Shown here piece by piece: positions 1 through 8,592 of a stretch of 64,000 nt of DNA. How positions within the stretch are numbered: position 1 is the first letter of the stretch; each line of letters begins with the position of its first letter. Source of the stretch: Bacillota bacterium (GTDB lineage Bacteria > Bacillota > Clostridia > Acetivibrionales > DSM-1351); assembly GCA_023439045.1 (NCBI GenBank), contig JAEXOY010000030.1, forward strand, positions 124,001-188,000. The letters run 5' to 3'. A program made the position numbers and the translations under genes. The notes beneath the pieces were generated by a model that had not been told where the DNA came from, searched no databases, and saw nothing but the letters and a program-made list of their open reading frames with translations.

Positions 1-1
1 A

Positions 2-61
2 CTGCTTTCACAACTAGAACTTCTCAAGCAGTTGTTTAGTAATGATGAAAAGGATGCATAA
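2..61 (+). CDS. 3' end of an upstream gene (partial)
   Basis: Frame 2 is open from the window edge to a TAA at 59-61 and reads as a plausible C-terminus, LLSQLELLKQLFSNDEKDA; the other two plus frames stop early. It ends 34 bases before aroB, so it may be in the same operon. Nineteen residues are not enough to name a family. Confidence 0.5.
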   Translation: MLSQLELLKQLFSNDEKDA

Positions 62-95
62 TATTCCACTTATAAAAAAGTAAAGAGGACTGGAT

Positions 96-1175
96 ATGAT
101 TAGACATAATGTAAACCTAGATAGTAAAAGTTACCCTATATATATAACTACGAGTTTTGAAGAACTAGGAAAGCATATTCAGGGTTTCAGGCCTGGCAAC
201 AAGGTTGTTGTTATTACCGACACCAATGTTGATGCTCTATATTCTGAGGGATGTATTTCACAGCTTAAGTCTGCTGGTTACGAGACTATTAAGCATGTTA
301 TAAAAGCAGGAGAAGAAAATAAAACACTTGAAGAAATTAATAATATTTATAAAGTTCTTATAGATTTCAAGTGTGATAGAAGCAGTACTCTGGTTGCACT
401 TGGCGGAGGAGTAGTAGGTGATATGACCGGCTTTGCCGCAGCCACATTTATGAGGGGCATCAACTTCGTGCAAGTACCTACTACCTTATTGGCTCAAGCT
501 GATAGCAGTGTTGGTGGTAAGACGGGGGTAGACTATAATGGACATAAAAATATAGTGGGATCCTTTTATCAGCCCAAGTTAGTCTATATAAATGTAAATA
601 CTCTCAAAACACTACCCAAAAGAGAGATTTCCTGTGGCCTTGCAGAGACAATCAAGCATGGGATTATATTGGATCAAGAATTTTTGGAATATGTTGATTA
701 CAACATTGAAAAGATTTTTGCTTGTGATGAAACGGTGCTTCTGTATGTTACAAAGAAGAACTGCGCCATTAAGTCAAGTGTTGTAGAAAAGGACGAGAAA
801 GAAGATGACTTACGTGCAATACTAAACTTTGGACATACTATCGGTCATGCAGTTGAAACCGTTGAAAATTTTAGAATGCATCATGGTGAATGTGTTTCAA
901 TAGGTATTGTTGGGGCATTTCTGCTTTCACAACAGCTTGAGCTTATGACCGATGCTACTATTAATAAAATCAAGAGTATTTTAAGTAAGGCTGACCTGCC
1001 TGTTTCTTTACAGACACTTGATGTCGAAAGGGTTTATAATCAAATGTTTTATGATAAGAAGACAAAGAACAATAAGCTAAAATTGGTACTTCCAAGAAGG
1101 ATAGGGGAAGTATTCCAATGCTCTATAGAGGATGCAAATCTTATTAAAAATGTTTTAGAACAGCTGAAGGGTTAA
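96..1175 (+). CDS. aroB: 3-dehydroquinate synthase
   Basis: AroB converts DAHP to 3-dehydroquinate, the second step of the shikimate pathway, using NAD and a divalent metal in the cytoplasm. The 359 residues match the usual length. Visible family marks are the NAD-binding GGGVVGDMTGFAAATF near residue 103, VPTTLLAQADSSVGGKTG near 127-144, the metal-ligand segment LAETIKHG near 182, and the two histidines of NFGHTIGHAVE with MHHGE shortly after. The ATG has an AGAGGA ribosome site about 8 bases upstream. A strong terminator follows about 100 bases downstream, so aroB is probably the last gene of its unit. Confidence 0.97.
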   Translation: MIRHNVNLDSKSYPIYITTSFEELGKHIQGFRPGNKVVVITDTNVDALYSEGCISQLKSAGYETIKHVIKAGEENKTLEEINNIYKVLIDFKCDRSSTLVALGGGVVGDMTGFAAATFMRGINFVQVPTTLLAQADSSVGGKTGVDYNGHKNIVGSFYQPKLVYINVNTLKTLPKREISCGLAETIKHGIILDQEFLEYVDYNIEKIFACDETVLLYVTKKNCAIKSSVVEKDEKEDDLRAILNFGHTIGHAVETVENFRMHHGECVSIGIVGAFLLSQQLELMTDATINKIKSILSKADLPVSLQTLDVERVYNQMFYDKKTKNNKLKLVLPRRIGEVFQCSIEDANLIKNVLEQLKG

Positions 1176-1269
1176 TCTAAAGGACTCATTTAATGGTTGA
1201 GGTTTGTCGTTAGGTGTTGTCTAATAAGATAATATATTTTTTCTTGACTAGCTTATAATTATTATCAAT

Positions 1270-1314
1270 AAAAGCAAACATAATTAAGGTAACTTGATTA
1301 TGTTTGCTTTTTTT
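1270..1314 (+). terminator. Rho-independent terminator after aroB
   Basis: Fourteen-base-pair stem AAAGCAAACATAAT (1271-1284) with ATTATGTTTGCTTT (1297-1310), followed directly by a run of T. It ends the aroB unit. Confidence 0.9.
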
Positions 1315-1352
1315 AGAATATAGGAATTATAAGTTTTAGTGTTACAGAAGTG

Positions 1353-1383
1353 TTGATAATGCTGAGGTTGAGCAAGATATAAT
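1353..1383 (+). promoter_or_regulatory. Possible sigma-A promoter for the DUF5665 gene
   Basis: TTGATA at 1353-1358 and a perfect TATAAT at 1378-1383, separated by 19 bases, which is slightly long. It lies about 75 bases upstream of the start codon and after the aroB terminator. Confidence 0.5.
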
Positions 1384-1455
1384 AGTAAAATAAGCACTGA
1401 ACGGATTTGCGAAGTAAATTTTCTTGTGTTTAGCAAGGAGAAAGGGATATTGTTT

Positions 1456-1758
1456 ATGGCTAGTGATAAAGAACTTTTAAAGGTTTTATCCAAAAAAATA
1501 GACGATATGTCATTAAAAATGGAGAAGTTGAAATTTGTAGATTATGTATACTACTTGGAGCACCCAAAAAGAATGCTTTGGGCTAATCTTGTAGGTGGAA
1601 TTGCAAGAGGTTTTGGAATAGCCATAGGCTTCACCATTTTAGGAGCAATAATGGTTTATATACTCAATAGAGTGGTTGAATATAACCTTCCGTTTATTGG
1701 TGAGTTTATAAGCGACATTGTAAAAATAGTTCAAAGCAGTATGAAAAATGTCCGTTAG
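1456..1758 (+). CDS. DUF5665-type small membrane protein
   Basis: About 100 residues with a charged, helical N-terminus, then one long hydrophobic stretch (GGIARGFGIAIGFTILGAIM) and an amphipathic tail ending near a short basic C-terminus. This matches my recollection of the DUF5665 family, which has no known function. The open frame extends upstream to a GTG at 1426, but the ATG at 1456 has purine-rich AGGAG/AAAGGG upstream and gives the conserved-looking start MASDKELLK, so I prefer it. It is followed 38 bases later by the YteA-like gene and may be cotranscribed. Confidence 0.75.
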   Translation: MASDKELLKVLSKKIDDMSLKMEKLKFVDYVYYLEHPKRMLWANLVGGIARGFGIAIGFTILGAIMVYILNRVVEYNLPFIGEFISDIVKIVQSSMKNVR

Positions 1759-1796
1759 ACCAAACATAATATCAACTATACTTTTGGGAGGTAAAT

Positions 1797-2426
1797 ATGA
1801 AAAAGGAAGATTTGAACCATTATGAGAATGAGATTAAAAACAAAATTAAAAGGATAACCGGTACTCTTGGAATGATGAAGGATTTTGACGAAGCTAACAT
1901 GGAGGAGCATGCTCCAGAGCTTTCTAACTATGATAACCATCCTGCTGACCTTGGAACTGATCTATATTCATTGGAAATGAATCTGGCGCTAAAGGTGCAT
2001 GAGCAGCATAAATTGAATAAACTACAGCATGCATTAAAAAAGATTGATAATGGAACCTATGGAAAGTGCGAGCATTGTGGCAAGGAAATTGACAGTGAAA
2101 GGCTTGGAACTATCCCAGAGGCTAATTTTTGTATACAATGTGAACGAGATGCTGAGGCCAGTAGGGTTGATACCCCTGATCAACAATTCGATGAAGTTTT
2201 TGACGCACCATTTGGAAGAAAGTATTTAAATAAACGTGAAGATGATGAGTTTGAAGGTATGGACCAGCTCAATGACCTTATGAAATATGGATCTGCTGAT
2301 ACCCCTTCTGATTTAGGCGGATATTGTGATTATGAAGAATATTATACAAATGAGATAGATAATCAGGGCATTGTTGAAGAGGTTGATAAAATCTCAAATC
2401 AACAGTATAAGGACCAATTGCCGTAA
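1797..2426 (+). CDS. YteA-family TraR/DksA-type zinc-finger protein
   Basis: The 209-residue acidic protein carries a DksA/TraR C4 zinc finger, CEHCGKEIDSERLGTIPEANF then CIQC, at about residues 91-114, preceded by a helical region. The long tail after the finger (from about residue 130) fits the YteA sporulation-associated family better than DksA itself, which is shorter. YteA proteins are annotated by family as sporulation-related; the role is not proven. GGGAGG sits about 7 bases before the ATG. A terminator follows at 2472. Confidence 0.85.
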   Translation: MKKEDLNHYENEIKNKIKRITGTLGMMKDFDEANMEEHAPELSNYDNHPADLGTDLYSLEMNLALKVHEQHKLNKLQHALKKIDNGTYGKCEHCGKEIDSERLGTIPEANFCIQCERDAEASRVDTPDQQFDEVFDAPFGRKYLNKREDDEFEGMDQLNDLMKYGSADTPSDLGGYCDYEEYYTNEIDNQGIVEEVDKISNQQYKDQLP

Positions 2427-2471
2427 GGTTGATTAATTTTAATATATTTTAAATATGCCTTAAATATGTCC

Positions 2472-2512
2472 AAAGCCAGTGATAGTAAGATTTATTGTCA
2501 CTGGCTTTATTA
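2472..2512 (+). terminator. Terminator after the YteA-like gene
   Basis: Ten-base-pair stem AAGCCAGTGA (2473-2482) with TCACTGGCTT (2498-2507), followed by T-rich sequence. Confidence 0.75.
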
Positions 2513-2662
2513 GTGTTGTATTTACATTACCTTAATCCATAAAATTCGCCAAACAATATCCATTATTATATGCATAAACTAATTGACAACATAATTAAAA
2601 TAGCAGTAACATATTTATATATTGGGGTTTTATTTGCTTTATATTTCTATAACAGAATATAT

Positions 2663-2737
2663 GCTGGTGTGGCTCAAAGGCAGAGCAGCGGTATCGTAAA
2701 CCGCAGGTTGCGAGTTCAATTCTCGCCACCAGCTCCA
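2663..2737 (+). tRNA. tRNA-Thr, anticodon CGT
   Basis: A complete cloverleaf can be drawn. The acceptor is GCTGGTG/CACCAGC, the D stem GCTC/GAGC has a short 7-base loop, and the anticodon stem is GCGGT/ACCGC with loop ATCGTAA (anticodon CGT, reading ACG). The T arm is GCGAG-TTCAATT-CTCGC, the discriminator base is T, and CCA is encoded. The T discriminator is normal for Firmicute threonine tRNAs. It appears to be a single-gene unit with its own terminator. Confidence 0.95.
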
Positions 2738-2821
2738 TAATGCATTTTCGCCGAACTACTTAAAATTATTGATATAAGTTAGTTTGACGAAAATGAAGTT
2801 AAGTATCAATCATATTTATAT

Positions 2822-2850
2822 AAGTCGATTTAGTCGGCTTATTTTTTTTG
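2822..2850 (+). terminator. Terminator after tRNA-Thr
   Basis: Seven-base-pair stem AAGTCGA/TCGGCTT (one G-T pair) with a 5-base loop, followed by ATTTTTTTT. Confidence 0.7.
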
Positions 2851-2865
2851 CTTTTGATAAAAAAG

Positions 2866-2903
2866 TAAAAAAGAAGTCCTCTCTTTTTAGAGAAGACTTC
2901 TTT
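2866..2903 (-). terminator. Terminator of the minus-strand lipo/membrane protein gene
   Basis: Near-perfect stem AAGAAGTC-CTCTCT (2871-2884) with AGAGAA-GACTTCTT (2888-2902). Read on the minus strand it is followed by a T-rich run. It starts just beyond the stop codon at 2906. Confidence 0.8.
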
Positions 2904-2905
2904 GG

Positions 2906-3994
2906 TTACTCTTGATATTCGATAAGTTGTTCCATAACCATAGTCGCAAATTGTTCTGCAGTTAAGTTAGTTTCATTTAATTTGTCCATTAAAAATATAG
3001 TCGGCTCATTAGTATAACTTTCAGTACCTCCAGATACTTCGCTCTTATAGATATGCACTCGAACGTTAGTATTTCCAGAACTGTCTTTCACAGTATAATA
3101 TCCGTATTTTTGACCAGCAATTTCACCCATTACAACATTAGCTTTGTCTACATCAGTTGACTTCCATGAATATACAGAGAACATCACAGATACTTCGTAG
3201 TCTCCAATCATAATTTTGTCTTTATCAGTGTTTAACAATGAGAAAAGCTTTGCAGATTTAAGTGCAATACCATTGCGCGCATAATTATTACTTAGTTCCC
3301 AGTCAGCCCAAAGTCCCACTTTATCATTTACACTAAGTTTGGATGCTAGCTCTTGTACTCCAGTAAATAATGCATCGTTTTTTGTACTCTTATTTATTGC
3401 ATAAAATGAAACTGGTACTCCATCTATAATTGTTTCAAAATAGTGTATGTAATATCCGTTCTTATATGGAGCAGTATAATATTTCATTCCATTTTCTTCT
3501 GCTACAAGATTTTTATTTGCGTAATTCAATGATTCGCCATCATTATGATAACTATTGTCACTGACTACGACACTGATTTTATTAACCTGGAATGCTACGC
3601 TAACGCTATTTTCACGAAAGTTATGGGAACCCATCTTAATTTTAGTTTCTTTATCTTCGTTAATATAAGTTAAAATTTTACGATCGTTTCCAATAAAAAA
3701 TGAGAATCTATTACTAGTTACACCATCGATATCTCTTTCTGGCGCATAATATTCGGCACCAGGTATCAGCTTATTTTGCACCTTTTCAACAGGTTTGGTT
3801 TCTTCTGATGTACTCTCATCCAATTGCGTATCTGATACAGATGTACTCTCGTCCAATTGCGTATCTGATACAGATGAAATATTCTCTGATGAATTATCCC
3901 TATTCATAACTATAACAATAGACACTGCTCCTAAAACAATTACTGCAACAATAATTAAAACTAATAAGCTTAATCCCTTTTTGTTGTTTAACAT
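2906..3994 (-). CDS. Membrane-anchored extracellular protein of unknown function
   Basis: The 362 residues begin with a short basic stretch and one hydrophobic helix (about residues 7-29), so the protein is probably anchored with its body outside. Residues 33-70 form a Ser/Thr/Glu-rich linker containing an exact duplication of SVSDTQLDEST, encoded by tandem repeats of about 33 bases near 3806-3872. The rest is a beta-rich domain I do not recognise. AGAGGTGA lies 8 bases upstream of the ATG. It stands alone, with its own terminator downstream. Confidence 0.7.
   Translation of the reverse strand: MLNNKKGLSLLVLIIVAVIVLGAVSIVIVMNRDNSSENISSVSDTQLDESTSVSDTQLDESTSEETKPVEKVQNKLIPGAEYYAPERDIDGVTSNRFSFFIGNDRKILTYINEDKETKIKMGSHNFRENSVSVAFQVNKISVVVSDNSYHNDGESLNYANKNLVAEENGMKYYTAPYKNGYYIHYFETIIDGVPVSFYAINKSTKNDALFTGVQELASKLSVNDKVGLWADWELSNNYARNGIALKSAKLFSLLNTDKDKIMIGDYEVSVMFSVYSWKSTDVDKANVVMGEIAGQKYGYYTVKDSSGNTNVRVHIYKSEVSGGTESYTNEPTIFLMDKLNETNLTAEQFATMVMEQLIEYQE
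3804..3872 (-). repeat. In-frame tandem duplication in a linker
   Basis: Two near-identical copies of a 33-base unit encoding SVSDTQLDEST. Few differences suggest a recent duplication. It sits in the stalk region between the membrane helix and the folded domain. Confidence 0.8.
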
Positions 3995-4238
3995 TTTCTA
4001 TTCACCTCTAATTTATTTAGAAATATTCTACCATAAAAATAAACAATATTGTATATATTTATAAAAAAATGATTAAAATTGCCATATTATAAGAAATTTA
4101 TACTACTTAAATATAAAACTGTTTACTAATATCTATCAAATAAATCGAACTAAAAACTGTTTTTTATCTACTAATATTCTATCTCTTTTCGGATACACTA
4201 TTAATGGAGTTAGTCTACATGAGAGCGGAGGATTAATA

Positions 4239-4445
4239 ATGAATAGCTTTGATCATAATTCTTTAACTACCTATGATAGGTTACTTAGAGCCTGGGAGAA
4301 TTCAATGGAAATGGTAAGAGATTTTGAAATGTACTCAAAAAGAATTGAGGAGCAGGAAGTTCAGGAGGTTTTCAAGAAGTTTGCAGAGGAGGAAGGGGTG
4401 CATGCCAGCCAATTAAGGGACTTACTTGAAAGATATAAGCAATAA
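4239..4445 (+). CDS. Small rubrerythrin/ferritin-like helical protein
   Basis: A 68-residue acidic, fully helical protein with EEEGVHASQLRDLLE near the C-terminus, reminiscent of one half of a ferritin-like four-helix bundle (E..H pattern). Only one ExxH-type pair is visible, so metal binding would need dimerisation; that is inference. The ribosome site AGCGGAGGA is well placed, and a terminator follows, so it is a real short gene. No neighbour suggests its role. Confidence 0.75.
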   Translation: MNSFDHNSLTTYDRLLRAWENSMEMVRDFEMYSKRIEEQEVQEVFKKFAEEEGVHASQLRDLLERYKQ

Positions 4446-4480
4446 TAATCAAATATGTATATAGATGTAATAAACTACTG

Positions 4481-4508
4481 AGCCAGCTGACCAAAACAAC
4501 TGGCTTTT
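4481..4508 (+). terminator. Terminator after the small helical protein
   Basis: GCCAG(CTG)/(CAA)CTGGC hairpin with a short A-rich loop followed by TTTTAT. The stem has one internal mismatch. Confidence 0.6.
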
Positions 4509-4614
4509 ATGCCTTTCATGCCGTAAAATTGACATTTCGGGCTCACTTGAATGTTTATATGAATATTTGTGCTATTATTAAAACTAAACAATAATACATT
4601 CAAGGAGAAAACTT

Positions 4615-5124
4615 ATGATGAAGAAAGTTTTAGCAGTAACTATGATGATATGCCTGTTGATTCCAGCATTAGCTGGATGTTTTTCTGATCCTGTGCAGGA
4701 CGACTTATTAAACTATATTAATAAGGAAATTCCAACAGTTCGTACACTGGAAAATAGTGTATCACAGATGTATACTGATATAACAAATGACGAAAATACT
4801 GACGATGCTACAGCGGCAACTAAATTTGAGTCTGAATTATTACCAGCATCAGAAGAATTAATTAACAAAGCTAAGGCAATAGTGCCAGCTACTGAGGAGG
4901 TAAAAAAGGTTCATGATAAATACATAGCTGCACTTACAGCACAGCATGACGCATTTAAGCTTTACAAGGATGCATATGCTAATAGTGATGTTGACGCAGT
5001 TAGTAAGGCAAATGACCAGATGACAAAGGCACTGAGTACTTCTGATGAATTCCTGACCGAACTTAGAGCTCTCGAGGAAAAACATAATGTTGAAGAAGTT
5101 GCGGATTCAAGCACAGCTAAATAA
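4615..5124 (+). CDS. Small lipoprotein of unknown function
   Basis: The 169-residue protein has a classic lipoprotein signal, with a hydrophobic core and lipobox LAGC (Cys about residue 22). The mature part is mostly helical and rich in Asp, Lys and Ala, with no catalytic motif I recognise; a coiled-coil-like surface lipoprotein is likely. Two adjacent ATGs occur (4615, 4618); AAGGAG at 4602-4607 favours the first. It is monocistronic, with a terminator at 5149. Confidence 0.8.
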   Translation: MMKKVLAVTMMICLLIPALAGCFSDPVQDDLLNYINKEIPTVRTLENSVSQMYTDITNDENTDDATAATKFESELLPASEELINKAKAIVPATEEVKKVHDKYIAALTAQHDAFKLYKDAYANSDVDAVSKANDQMTKALSTSDEFLTELRALEEKHNVEEVADSSTAK

Positions 5125-5148
5125 GTAATGAATTATAGACATAATGAG

Positions 5149-5181
5149 TCAGGCGCTATAAATGGTGCCTGGCTTTTTTTC
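5149..5181 (+). terminator. Terminator after the lipoprotein gene
   Basis: CAGGCGC/GTGCCTG stem with an 8-base loop, followed by CTTTTTTT. It lies between two convergent genes. Confidence 0.85.
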
Positions 5182-5187
5182 AATAAT

Positions 5188-6024
5188 TTACCATGGGCTA
5201 CCGGGTTTAAAACCATAAACCTGAACTGTTTCAAATAAGTCGCTTTTTGAAATATCCTCAGGAGTAACTATGAGCCCTTTGTCACTATCAATATCACAGT
5301 TGAAGTGAATAAACGCTTCCCATATAATTTGTGCGCAGTTCAGGCTCTTTGGCGTATTATCAGAGTTTTTTTTTGCAAAAATATTGTACTTTATTCCACT
5401 CAGTGTGTTTTGCGCATAGCGGGCAATCTCGTTTAACTTATGTTCATCGGCATTTTTTAGTTTAAGCATTTTAAAAGTGGGGTAGTATTTCCATTTATCA
5501 ATATCCTGTTCAATGCTAACTGAACCAGGGGCTAATGACTCTAGAACTATACCTTTTTCAGCATCAATTATTATCCCACAGTGACCGTGCTTCCAACCAA
5601 GTGTACTAACTGACTTTGTCACTAATACATACCCATTTTTGTATGGGGCAATGTCAAAATACTTGGTATCATTGCCATATGCATCTATAGTGAAATCCTG
5701 AAAAGTTACAATATTCATACTGCTAGAATAAATTTTTGGCCTTCTGAAATAATTCTTTTGAAAGGTTAATAGCCTTTGATAACCTTCATTTTGTGCTAGT
5801 ACACTATCTATTGCTTGTCTATCAATAATACCAGTTTGAGATGAGATTAAGTGATAGTCAGAGTCGGATAGCTTATGATTATTCATTGCTACTTCTATAG
5901 AGGAAAGGTTAAGTGGCTGTTCCTTTGGATAGTATGGTACATCATATTCATTTTTTAGAATGAAGTTGCAATAAATCATAATTATGATACAAAACAACGC
6001 TATAAATAATTTTTTTCTTGACAT
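5188..6024 (-). CDS. YiiX/YycO-type permuted papain-like (NlpC/P60 superfamily) hydrolase
   Basis: The 278 residues start with a hydrophobic helix (about 5-23) that would anchor or export the protein. The catalytic pattern of the permuted NlpC/P60 family is present: HGHCGI with the likely catalytic His around 146-148, an ESLAPGSV segment, and LNCAQIIWEAF with the likely nucleophile Cys230. Family members are thought to cleave amide or thioester bonds, and some act on cell-wall peptides; the substrate here is unknown. GAGGT lies upstream of the ATG. It converges with the lipoprotein gene. Confidence 0.8.
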   Translation of the reverse strand: MSRKKLFIALFCIIIMIYCNFILKNEYDVPYYPKEQPLNLSSIEVAMNNHKLSDSDYHLISSQTGIIDRQAIDSVLAQNEGYQRLLTFQKNYFRRPKIYSSSMNIVTFQDFTIDAYGNDTKYFDIAPYKNGYVLVTKSVSTLGWKHGHCGIIIDAEKGIVLESLAPGSVSIEQDIDKWKYYPTFKMLKLKNADEHKLNEIARYAQNTLSGIKYNIFAKKNSDNTPKSLNCAQIIWEAFIHFNCDIDSDKGLIVTPEDISKSDLFETVQVYGFKPGSPW

Positions 6025-6223
6025 AAAAACTATACCTCATGAACTTAATTCTATTATTAGCAATTTAAGGAATATTATTATATAATAGTAATAAAATTAT
6101 CAGACATTATTAACTATTAACTGTATAATAGTTGTAAATATATTAATTGCAATTTACATATTGATTAATATTTTTACATATGTGATTAAAATAATTAATT
6201 TGTAGGCTGAAAGGATGGGAATT

Positions 6224-6739
6224 ATGAGAAATGATAAAAGTATAGCGGGGGTTGTTCTTATTGTTTTGGGATTAGCTTTATTAATTCTAAATGGTTTTTT
6301 TGGTTTTAAAATACTTAATTTTGAGCCATATGATTCGTGGGTGTTTATAGTACTGCTTGTTGGAATAAGCTTTGAATTTGCTTATTTTATATCGGGCAAA
6401 AACCCTGGTTTATTAGTACCAGGAGGTATTATTACTACAATTGGTATGCTATTCTTATTTGAAGTAACAACGGATTGGAGTTTTGCAGAATATACTTGGC
6501 CAATATATACTTTCTCTGTTGCAGTAGGATTGTTCCAATTATATCTGTTCGGTGGTAAAGAAAGAGGTTTACTCATTGCTAGTGGTATAGTTGCTCTAGT
6601 ATCATGTGGAACGATGACTTTGTGCTTACTTGAAGCCATTTCAGGTATAATAAGTATTGGAACATTAATACCAATAGCACTTATTGTAGGTGGAGCAGCA
6701 ATATTCTTTAGTGGAAGAAATGGCAAAAGGATGTATTAA
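6224..6739 (+). CDS. Multi-pass membrane protein of unknown function (LiaF/DUF5668-like)
   Basis: About 171 residues with five or six hydrophobic segments and a short charged tail. The N-terminal repeating pattern GVVLIVLGLALLILN resembles the LiaF/DUF5668 membrane-stress family, but I see no C-terminal soluble domain, so the assignment is tentative. The frame opens at an ATG at 6215 that overlaps the AAGGA ribosome site; the ATG at 6224 has it at 8 bases and is preferred. Short repeats follow the stop codon. Confidence 0.65.
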   Translation: MRNDKSIAGVVLIVLGLALLILNGFFGFKILNFEPYDSWVFIVLLVGISFEFAYFISGKNPGLLVPGGIITTIGMLFLFEVTTDWSFAEYTWPIYTFSVAVGLFQLYLFGGKERGLLIASGIVALVSCGTMTLCLLEAISGIISIGTLIPIALIVGGAAIFFSGRNGKRMY

Positions 6740-7069
6740 CGAATAGGTAAATAATGAAAGCTAATGAAAAGGTAATGAAAAGCTAATAAATGGATAATAA
6801 ATAGCTTGAAGGATAATGAAGGCTGCATTGATTTATTGATGCAGCTTTTACTTTTATATAAAATAAAAGCTTATAAAGAAAAATTTGATGCGTATGGGTT
6901 TTCTTGAATGGAATATATTGTAATGGTAAAATGGTCATAATGCATATAATCAATATTATACTATGTTGAGGTTTTAAGAATATAAAATAGAGCTTAATTA
7001 CGGTACGAATATACAATAGCTAATGGCAATCTGTGAATTATTGACTTTTAAGTATTAGGGGACATTTTT
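6740..7069. other. Intergenic stretch with short repeats and a terminator
   Basis: Directly after the stop codon are loose repeats of an AATGAAAGCTAAT-like unit (about 6745-6820). Then comes a hairpin GCTGCAT/ATGCAGC (6822-6845) followed by T-rich sequence, which looks like the terminator. From 6860 to 7055 I see no gene; the promoter of the lipase-like gene should lie here. Confidence 0.6.
6822..6850 (+). terminator. Terminator after the membrane protein
   Basis: GCTGCAT (6822-6828) pairs with ATGCAGC (6839-6845), extended by TGA/TTG wobble pairs, then a T-rich tract. Confidence 0.7.
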
Positions 7070-8473
7070 ATGGAGAAGAAGACTATTTGGTGTTTAAATA
7101 ATGCAAAGGATATTGTAGGGCCCAATCAACATATTCTTAAGGAGGAATTCGGGGACAAAATAGCATTCGGAAGCAGGATTCAGACCATATGGGATGACGT
7201 AATGCCTGATTATGCCAGCAATAATCTCATGCCATGGTGTGAGTATTTCGTGCCAATAGCTGCAAAGTGTATCGGACGGAACTTTGAAAGGCCTGATGCA
7301 GAAGGATATATAAATAGAATAAAGGATTACTACAAACAAAAAAATCAAGCAGAGTATAAGTACTTTTGGACGGAGGAATGTTACAAATGCAGGGGGTATC
7401 GCATGATAACTCCGGAGTTTGAGGGATATTACCCCCTGCTTGAAAAAACAGCTCCCAATATATTAATTGGTTATAGTCAAGGGGGGCTTGTTGCGAAATA
7501 CCTCGAATGGCTGGATAAGGTGGTTTATGGTGACAGGGGTGTAGTTGCTGGTGTCATCACTATTTCAAGCCCAAACTGCGGGTCGCCTATAGCAAATGTA
7601 AAAAACAAGAAGAGTATATTGCAGGGCCTAATCAAGATAGGGCTGGTAATCATTACAGGGCAGACACATGACTTTGTGCTTGACCCAATGGTAGATGTTA
7701 TCTATGGCGCGCTCAGCCTGTTCGGCGACCCGCTGACAGAAATAGTTGATGTGCTGAAAAAGGTGATAGCATCACTTAGTGATGAGGGGGACAAGTATGA
7801 TACCCTTATTGAAAATCTTTATTCTATGATAAACTGGCTGGGCGGCTTGCAAAATGACATTGATAGCTCCCTTTTTGACCTCAATATTGAAAGACTGAAT
7901 GACAAGGATTCTGTACTTAGTATAATTAATAGCAAATATCCATCATCAGCAATAGGTATCATTTCTACAAACAATGACTTAAGAGAGCTTTTAGATCCGG
8001 ATGCAGTAGTTGTCATGAAAAATGCTCTCCTGACAGCATACGATGAGAAGAAGGCTTCAAGTGCTTCAAGTGCTGTAAGTGCTGAAAGTTCTACAAGTGC
8101 TGCAATAAGTGGAGAGTTGGACCTTATTCCTAGGGTGGTTATTGCTTTGGCAGACCTCCACTACGAGAAGATTCAAGAAATATACACAAACCAGATAATG
8201 GTAGAACACATCAACATCAGGACCTCAGCACAAATCATAAAGAATGTCACGGGCTACTATGATGACGGGGTCGAAGTGCTGGGCATTGAGAAGTTGGAAC
8301 ACGACTTTATTATACCGTCGGCCTGCCAGCTGACGATGGACAATGGTATACTGTCCCCAAGCCGCAACAGGGTTAACAATCTCGCAAACCACCGCTCAGG
8401 TGCCGACGCCAAGTACCAAGCAGGGCAGAACAATTTTGAGGATGTGAGGGAGATATTGAGGGGGATGGTGTAA
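7070..8473 (+). CDS. Alpha/beta-hydrolase, lipase-like
   Basis: The 467-residue protein has a nucleophile elbow GYSQGG with Ser136 in the order beta strand-GxSxG-helix (LIGYSQGGLVAKYLEW), followed by ITISSPNCGSP, where lipases usually continue with SPHxG. This supports an esterase or lipase fold. Candidate late histidines are in VEHINI and in NNLANHRSGAD near the C-terminus. There is no signal peptide. A serine/alanine-rich low-complexity insert occurs near residues 325-345. GC content is higher than in its neighbours, suggesting possible transfer. GGGGA lies 8 bases upstream of the ATG. Confidence 0.7.
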   Translation: MEKKTIWCLNNAKDIVGPNQHILKEEFGDKIAFGSRIQTIWDDVMPDYASNNLMPWCEYFVPIAAKCIGRNFERPDAEGYINRIKDYYKQKNQAEYKYFWTEECYKCRGYRMITPEFEGYYPLLEKTAPNILIGYSQGGLVAKYLEWLDKVVYGDRGVVAGVITISSPNCGSPIANVKNKKSILQGLIKIGLVIITGQTHDFVLDPMVDVIYGALSLFGDPLTEIVDVLKKVIASLSDEGDKYDTLIENLYSMINWLGGLQNDIDSSLFDLNIERLNDKDSVLSIINSKYPSSAIGIISTNNDLRELLDPDAVVVMKNALLTAYDEKKASSASSAVSAESSTSAAISGELDLIPRVVIALADLHYEKIQEIYTNQIMVEHINIRTSAQIIKNVTGYYDDGVEVLGIEKLEHDFIIPSACQLTMDNGILSPSRNRVNNLANHRSGADAKYQAGQNNFEDVREILRGMV

Positions 8474-8592
8474 GGGGGAATAAAGTAATGGGTCATAGGG
8501 GAGTCCTTCCAGTGGCTGGTATGATAGGATTATCCAAAATGGAGACCTAGCGGAGAGAGACCGATATTAGCGAGGAACAAATGGGTTCCTCA

